Assembly: GCA_934589065.1 (NCBI GenBank)
Contig: CAKTNN010000008.1
Location: 1 to 64,000, forward strand
Source: an uncultured Oscillospiraceae bacterium
GTDB taxonomy: Bacteria > Bacillota > Clostridia > Oscillospirales > Oscillospiraceae
DNA length: 64,000 nt
Reading direction: 5' to 3'
A program made the translations under genes and the position numbers. This document shows positions 60,822-64,000 of this stretch, piece after piece (the stretch's first letter is position 1; each line of letters begins with the position of its first letter). The notes under the pieces were generated by a model. It was not told the origin of the DNA. It did not search any database and worked only from the letters and a program-made list of their open reading frames with translations.

Positions 60822-60874
60822 ACCGCCTTGGGAATACTCGGGGCGGTTTTTTGCTATGCAAAAGCATAGCAAAA
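60822..60874 (+). terminator. Terminator after the HPr-like gene, with a second hairpin
   Basis: ACCGCC (60822-60827) pairs with GGCGGT (60842-60847), followed by TTTTTT. The T tract itself is one arm of a second perfect stem, TTTTGCTATGC/GCATAGCAAAA (60849-60874). Confidence 0.8.
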
Positions 60875-60920
60875 CAAGTAATGTGCCATTTCCTCGCCCC
60901 TGCGGGGCAACCGGAAATGA

Positions 60921-60990
60921 TGCACAAAAACTTCATGCAATAACATTTGTGCATTTTCGTGGTGCAGCGCTCATGCATGAAGTTTTATGC
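60921..60990. other. Overlapping inverted repeats upstream of lspA
   Basis: TGCACAAA (60921-60928) can pair with TTTGTGCA (60946-60953), while AAAACTTCATGCA (60927-60939) can pair with TGCATGAAGTTTT (60974-60986). The two pairings compete. The block ends nine bases before the lspA promoter. Confidence 0.5.
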
Positions 60991-60998
60991 CCGTTTAT

Positions 60999-61027
60999 TT
61001 GACTTTGACCCCTATACATGATAAGAT
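60999..61027 (+). promoter_or_regulatory. Promoter of lspA-rluD
   Basis: TTGACT (60999-61004), a 17-base spacer and TAAGAT (61022-61027), 29 bases before the ATG. Confidence 0.6.
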
Positions 61028-61055
61028 AACCAGAGTTTACAGGGAGGAATACCCA

Positions 61056-61532
61056 ATGCAGTTTGTTTTTTATGTGATTTTTGTGGTTCTGGTGGTTGCC
61101 GCCGACCAGCTCACCAAAGCCCTGGTGGTGGCAAACATTCCCCTGGGGGGCCATGTGGATTTTCTGCCGGGCTTCCTGGATTTTACCTACCTGCGCAACA
61201 CCGGCGCGGCCTTCTCCTCCTTCGAGGGGATGCAGTGGCTGTTTGCCCTGATCTTTCTGGTGTTTACCCTGGGCATTTTCTACGAATATTTCCGCAAAAA
61301 GATGCCCTTTACCTCCTTCGAGCGGTGGAGCATTGCCGCCATCTATGCCGGCGGGCTGGGCAATATGATCGACCGGCTGCGGCTGGGCTATGTGGTGGAC
61401 ATGATCGAAACCCAGTTTATGGACTTTCCCGTATTCAATGTGGCAGACTGCTTTATCACCTGCGGCTGCATCGCCCTGTTTGTCAGCCTGGGGCTATTTA
61501 ACAAGGAATTTTGGAAGGAAGATAAGAAATGA
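61056..61532 (+). CDS. lspA: Lipoprotein signal peptidase (signal peptidase II)
   Basis: LspA removes the signal peptides of prolipoproteins in the membrane. The 158-residue protein has four transmembrane helices and the two catalytic aspartates, Asp106 (GGLGNMIDRL) and Asp131 (FNVADCFI). The start at 61056 follows GGGAGG. It is coupled to rluD by an ATGA overlap. Its substrates in this window include the three lipoproteins at 8.6, 48.7 and 54.4 kb. Confidence 0.95.
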   Translation: MQFVFYVIFVVLVVAADQLTKALVVANIPLGGHVDFLPGFLDFTYLRNTGAAFSSFEGMQWLFALIFLVFTLGIFYEYFRKKMPFTSFERWSIAAIYAGGLGNMIDRLRLGYVVDMIETQFMDFPVFNVADCFITCGCIALFVSLGLFNKEFWKEDKK

Positions 61533-62434
61533 TCCTGACTGCATCCATGGATGGCGAACGGCTGGACGCCTTCCTTTCCCGGTCGGTGGATGGGCTCAGC
61601 CGCAGTGCCGCCCAAAAGCTGATTGCAGAAGGGAACGTGCTGCTCCGGGGCAAGCCCGCCAGAAAAAATGACCGGCTGGCAGAAGGGGACACCGTCAGTC
61701 TCACCATTCCGGAACCAAAGGAAGTGGATATCGTCCCCAAAAACATCCCCCTGGAAATCGTCTATGAGGATGAGGACGTGGCAGTCATCAATAAGCCCAA
61801 AGGGCTGGTGGTGCACCCGGCGGCGGGCCACCAGGACGACACCCTGGTCAACGGCCTGCTGTACGCCATGGGGGACAGCCTTTCCGGCATCAACGGGGAA
61901 TTGCGTCCCGGCATTGTGCACCGGATTGACAAGGATACCTCCGGACTGCTGGCAATTGCCAAAAATGACCTTGCCCACACGGTGCTTGCCTCCCAATTGA
62001 AGGATCACACCATGGCCCGCACCTACGAGGCCATTGTCTGCGGCTCCTTCCGGGAGGACAGCGGCACAGTGGACGCCCCCATTGGGCGGCACCCCTCCGA
62101 CCGGAAGAAGATGTGCGTCACCCAGCGCAATTCCAAACCCGCCGTCACCCATTGGGAAGTGGTGGAGCGCTTTCGGGGCTATACCCACATCCGCTGCCGC
62201 CTGGAAACCGGGCGCACCCACCAAATCCGAGTGCACATGGCCTACATCGGGCACCCCATTCTGGGGGACACGGTTTACGGGCACAAAAAGCCGGAGCTGG
62301 GCCAGGACAGCCAGTGCCTCCACGCCGGAGCGCTGTGCTTCCACCACCCCAGGGACGGTCGCCCTGTGATGGTCTTTGCCCCCCTGCCGGAGTACTTTAC
62401 CCAGGTGCTGGACAAGCTGAGAAAAATGGAATAA
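61529..62434 (+). CDS. rluD: RluA/RluD-family pseudouridine synthase
   Basis: This 301-residue enzyme isomerises uridines in 23S rRNA (RluD type). It has an N-terminal S4 RNA-binding domain (about 12-65) and the catalytic motif HRIDKDTSGL (131-140) with Asp134 as nucleophile. The lspA-rluD order is standard in Firmicutes (ylyB). The exact target uridines cannot be told. Confidence 0.94.
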   Translation: MILTASMDGERLDAFLSRSVDGLSRSAAQKLIAEGNVLLRGKPARKNDRLAEGDTVSLTIPEPKEVDIVPKNIPLEIVYEDEDVAVINKPKGLVVHPAAGHQDDTLVNGLLYAMGDSLSGINGELRPGIVHRIDKDTSGLLAIAKNDLAHTVLASQLKDHTMARTYEAIVCGSFREDSGTVDAPIGRHPSDRKKMCVTQRNSKPAVTHWEVVERFRGYTHIRCRLETGRTHQIRVHMAYIGHPILGDTVYGHKKPELGQDSQCLHAGALCFHHPRDGRPVMVFAPLPEYFTQVLDKLRKME

Positions 62435-62438
62435 ATCG

Positions 62439-62476
62439 CGCCGCCCGGTGGTTACGTTTTGTACCACCGGGCGGCG
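62439..62476 (+). terminator. rluD terminator; first copy of a 38-base repeated hairpin
   Basis: CGCCGCCCGGTGGT pairs with ACCACCGGGCGGCG around TACGTTTTGT, with GGGTTTTC after it. An almost identical hairpin lies at 63476-63513. Confidence 0.85.
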
Positions 62477-62544
62477 TGGGTTTTCATAAAAAAATCATTC
62501 TGTAAAAACCCCGCCCAGTTTCGGCCTTGAGCGGAGTAATGCGA

Positions 62545-62922
62545 TTATTCGATATGCCTTTGCAGCCAGTTCAAAAGCCCTGTATCATCCAATTCGCCCG
62601 CAGCCACAGACAGAATGATGCGTATCAGATCGTCGTCTTCATAAGAGAGGGTAATGCCGTTGACCGCAAGAAATACCAGCATTGCATGAGTCCCGATTCG
62701 TTTATTGCCGTCAATAAAAGGGTGATTCCGTATCAGTCCAAAGCCAAGACGGGCAGCCTTTTCCAGCACAGTGGGGTATAAATCCTCCCCTGCAAAGCTC
62801 TGTAATGGCGAATTGATTGCGGAGTCCAGCAGTCCTTCATCGCGGATGCCATCACAGCCGCCCGATTCGGCTATCAAGGACGCATGGAGCATCAAGACCT
62901 GACGCTTGGTTAATATCCTCAC
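62545..62922 (-). CDS. doc: Doc-type toxin (Fic/Doc fold)
   Basis: Doc toxins phosphorylate EF-Tu and stop translation (family knowledge). The 125-residue protein has the Doc form of the Fic motif, NHPFIDGNKRIGTHA, with His67, Asp71, Lys74 and Arg75. The active site is intact. GTG start overlapping the antitoxin stop (GTGA), the usual coupling of a phd-doc pair. Confidence 0.95.
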   Translation of the reverse strand: MRILTKRQVLMLHASLIAESGGCDGIRDEGLLDSAINSPLQSFAGEDLYPTVLEKAARLGFGLIRNHPFIDGNKRIGTHAMLVFLAVNGITLSYEDDDLIRIILSVAAGELDDTGLLNWLQRHIE

Positions 62923-63161
62923 TTGGCGAGTTCCTCATAAACATGCTTGTTGCGCTGCATTAATTTCTCCGATGCAGCCAGAATATCATCATCCGTCGCA
63001 GCCTGCATGGAATCGGCTTGGTTAAATTCGTAGATGATATAGCGCGGCGCATTGTTTTTCATGATAACCGCTGAACCGTATTGGTCAACTAGCCGTGCAA
63101 CTTTGGAAAAATTCTGGTTAGCCAGGGAAATAGGAACAATTGTGTTTGTGTCGATATTCAT
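62919..63161 (-). CDS. phd: Phd/YefM-type antitoxin
   Basis: This 80-residue antitoxin has an N-terminal DNA-binding half (ISLANQNFSKVARLVDQYGSAVIMKNNAPRYIIY) typical of Phd/YefM and a charged C-terminal helix that should clamp Doc. AGGAGG precedes the ATG. It probably represses its own promoter through the palindrome at 63195-63222. Confidence 0.92.
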   Translation of the reverse strand: MNIDTNTIVPISLANQNFSKVARLVDQYGSAVIMKNNAPRYIIYEFNQADSMQAATDDDILAASEKLMQRNKHVYEELAK

Positions 63162-63184
63162 AGATCAAAACCTCCTTTGCTTAT

Positions 63185-63213
63185 AGTATACTCAAATATT
63201 AGGATAAAATCAA
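63185..63213 (-). promoter_or_regulatory. Promoter of phd-doc
   Basis: On the minus strand, TTGATT (63208-63213), a 17-base spacer and TATACT (63185-63190), 24 bases before the antitoxin start. Confidence 0.75.
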
Positions 63214-63222
63214 CCTAATATT
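63195..63222. promoter_or_regulatory. Probable Phd operator
   Basis: AATATTAGG (63195-63203) and CCTAATATT (63214-63222) are perfect nine-base arms ten bases apart, and the -35 hexamer lies between them. This is the expected layout for autorepression by the antitoxin or the Phd-Doc complex. Confidence 0.75.
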
Positions 63223-63244
63223 TTAACTTTTCGCAAACCATTAG

Positions 63245-63469
63245 AATAAATTCCCGCCAATCGTCGGAAAAATTTTTCGCCAAGTATCGGAAAAGCATTG
63301 TAGAACCTTTGAGGAAGGGGCAAAGAGCCTAAAGGCAATGGCTGACAAGATTGATACCAATAAAATGAAATCTCCGTCCTTCCTGATGGTTCTGACAAGA
63401 ACCGGGGATTACGCATACCGCCGTCAGGATGGCGTGTGCGTTGTTCCCATTGGCTGCCTGAAAAATTGA
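63245..63469 (+). pseudogene. C-terminal remnant of an AAA ATPase/DUF4143-like protein
   Basis: An open frame of 74 codons begins right after a stop codon (TAG at 63242-63244). It reads through EKHCRTFEEGAKSLKAMADK to SPSFLMVLTRTGDYAYRRQD and GVCVVPIGCLKN, then a stop. From memory this matches the C-terminal tail of large P-loop ATPase/DUF4143 proteins common in gut anaerobes; a database search would be needed to confirm it. No start codon or upstream part is present, so this is a truncated relic. Confidence 0.55.
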
Positions 63470-63475
63470 AGAATA

Positions 63476-63513
63476 CGCCGCCCGGTGGTTACGTTTTGTA
63501 CCACCGAGCGGCG
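63476..63513 (+). terminator. Second copy of the 38-base repeated hairpin
   Basis: It is identical to the hairpin at 62439-62476 except for one base (CCACCGAGCGGCG for CCACCGGGCGGCG) and lies seven bases past the stop of the ATPase remnant. Weak T tract (CTATTTTC). A further hairpin, AGCCGGAGC/GCTCCGGCT, follows near 63527-63552. Confidence 0.75.
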
Positions 63514-63657
63514 CTATTTTCAAAAAAGCCGGAGCAGTTTCCCGCTCCGGCTGACAGACCGTCCACAAGTGTGCCCGTAGTGGGCCAGCCAGTTGCGTTC
63601 TCGGTCACGCCATCCACAATTCTGCACACATAGACGCTGATTTTAGGCAACGCATAG

Positions 63658-63762
63658 CACATCGTTCGCTATAATGGTGGAACGCTGTACAATATCACCC
63701 GGATTGATACCTTTGAGGGGTACAAAGAGGACTTGCCGCTGTATTGTGTTGCGAAAAAATGA
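63658..63762 (+). pseudogene. Short C-terminal remnant of an unknown protein
   Basis: The frame after a TAG reads HIVRYNGGTLYNITRIDTFE then GYKEDLPLYCVAKK and stop, 34 codons with protein-like composition and no start. It looks like the end of a decayed gene. I do not recognise the family with confidence. Confidence 0.4.
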
Positions 63763-63785
63763 AATCACGAAACCATGACATAATA

Positions 63786-63814
63786 TTGAAAAATACGCCC
63801 TGCTGTGCTATACT
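63786..63814 (+). promoter_or_regulatory. Promoter of the HTH gene
   Basis: TTGAAA (63786-63791), a 17-base spacer and TATACT (63809-63814), 43 bases before the ATG. Confidence 0.65.
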
Positions 63815-63856
63815 TTTTAATGGCTGATTGTAGCCACGCACAGGAGGGCTATTTTT

Positions 63857-64000
63857 ATGACTTACAACTATAACAGGCTATGGAAACTGTTGATAGATAA
63901 AGGCATGACAAAGACGCAAATGCGCTTGCAGGCAGGTATCAGCACAAACATACTTGCTAAAATGGGAAAGGGCGAACCTGTTGCAATGGAAAGCCTTGCA
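63857..64000 (+). CDS. Cro/C1-type helix-turn-helix regulator, partial at window end
   Basis: The first 48 codons read MTYNYNRLWKLLIDKGMTKT, then QMRLQAGISTNILAKMGKGE and PVAMESLA, a typical start of small HTH_26/Xre regulators that accompany integrative elements and methyltransferases in Firmicutes. GGAGGG precedes the ATG. The gene is cut by the window edge. Lower GC than the bulk of the window suggests acquired DNA. Confidence 0.8.
   Translation, partial: MTYNYNRLWKLLIDKGMTKTQMRLQAGISTNILAKMGKGEPVAMESLA

Larger units (their letters stand above)
63162..63856. other. Accessory intergenic region right of phd
   Basis: These 695 bases contain the phd promoter/operator, two gene remnants, two hairpins and the promoter of the HTH gene, all listed separately. 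It is visibly more AT-rich than the rest of the window, and no intact gene is seen. Confidence 0.65.

Overview
The window looks like a chromosome segment of a spore-forming, anaerobic, gut-type Firmicute, most likely class Clostridia near Oscillospiraceae/Ruminococcaceae. The evidence is high-GC coding sequence on both strands, sigma-A promoters of the TTGACA-17-TATAAT type, AGGAGG ribosome sites, a Bacillus/Clostridium-type gene order (holB-ricT; yabP-yabQ-divIC-yabR), a class II CBS/DRTGG pyrophosphatase, an anaerobic sulfatase-maturase-type radical SAM enzyme and oleate hydratase. No rRNA, prophage, CRISPR array or intact insertion sequence was seen. Taxonomy is inferred from gene content only.

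Layout. 1-4.7 kb: tRNA-Gly, oleate hydratase with a TetR regulator, and a DUF308-Sfp-TatD operon. 4.8-8.2 kb: membrane-anchored GH25 muramidase, radical SAM/SPASM maturase, nrdR and a membrane protein. 8.3-14.3 kb: an oligosaccharide (probably maltodextrin) uptake locus with solute-binding protein, two permeases, LacI regulator and MalQ. Two LacI-type operators are visible and there is no ABC ATPase. 14.5-20.2 kb: tRNA-Glu and tRNA-Met, small membrane proteins, NfeD/SPFH pair, dicarboxylate symporter and the primary sigma factor. 20.4-24.4 kb: lepA, hemW, dCMP deaminase and an Rrf2 regulator. 24.5-33.6 kb: SGNH-like protein, galE, asparaginase, pyrophosphatase, holB, ricT and thrB. 33.7-36.4 kb: sporulation/division cluster, an SDR and rpiB. 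36.6-43.0 kb: O-antigen-ligase-like polymerase, polysaccharide deacetylase, rlmA, prfA, tsaE, tsaB and upp. 43.3-48.8 kb: an orphan solute-binding lipoprotein paired with a 1285-residue hybrid histidine kinase. 49-55 kb: YitT protein, RNase Y, DegV, GntR and ArsR regulators and a lipoprotein. 55.4-58.5 kb: CapG-like and CapF-like nucleotide-sugar enzymes translationally joined to a LarC N-terminal half. 59.1-62.4 kb: mtaB, an HPr-like small protein, lspA and rluD. 62.5-64.0 kb: an AT-richer accessory end with phd-doc, two gene remnants and the start of an HTH regulator.

Most genes are housekeeping. The parts that deserve attention are the solute-binding protein/hybrid kinase pair, the CapF-CapG-LarC1 operon lacking CapE and LarC2, the out-of-frame yabQ/divIC overlap, a family of modular palindromic intergenic repeats whose ends share a core with several intrinsic terminators, and a nearly identical 38-bp hairpin bracketing the phd-doc island.
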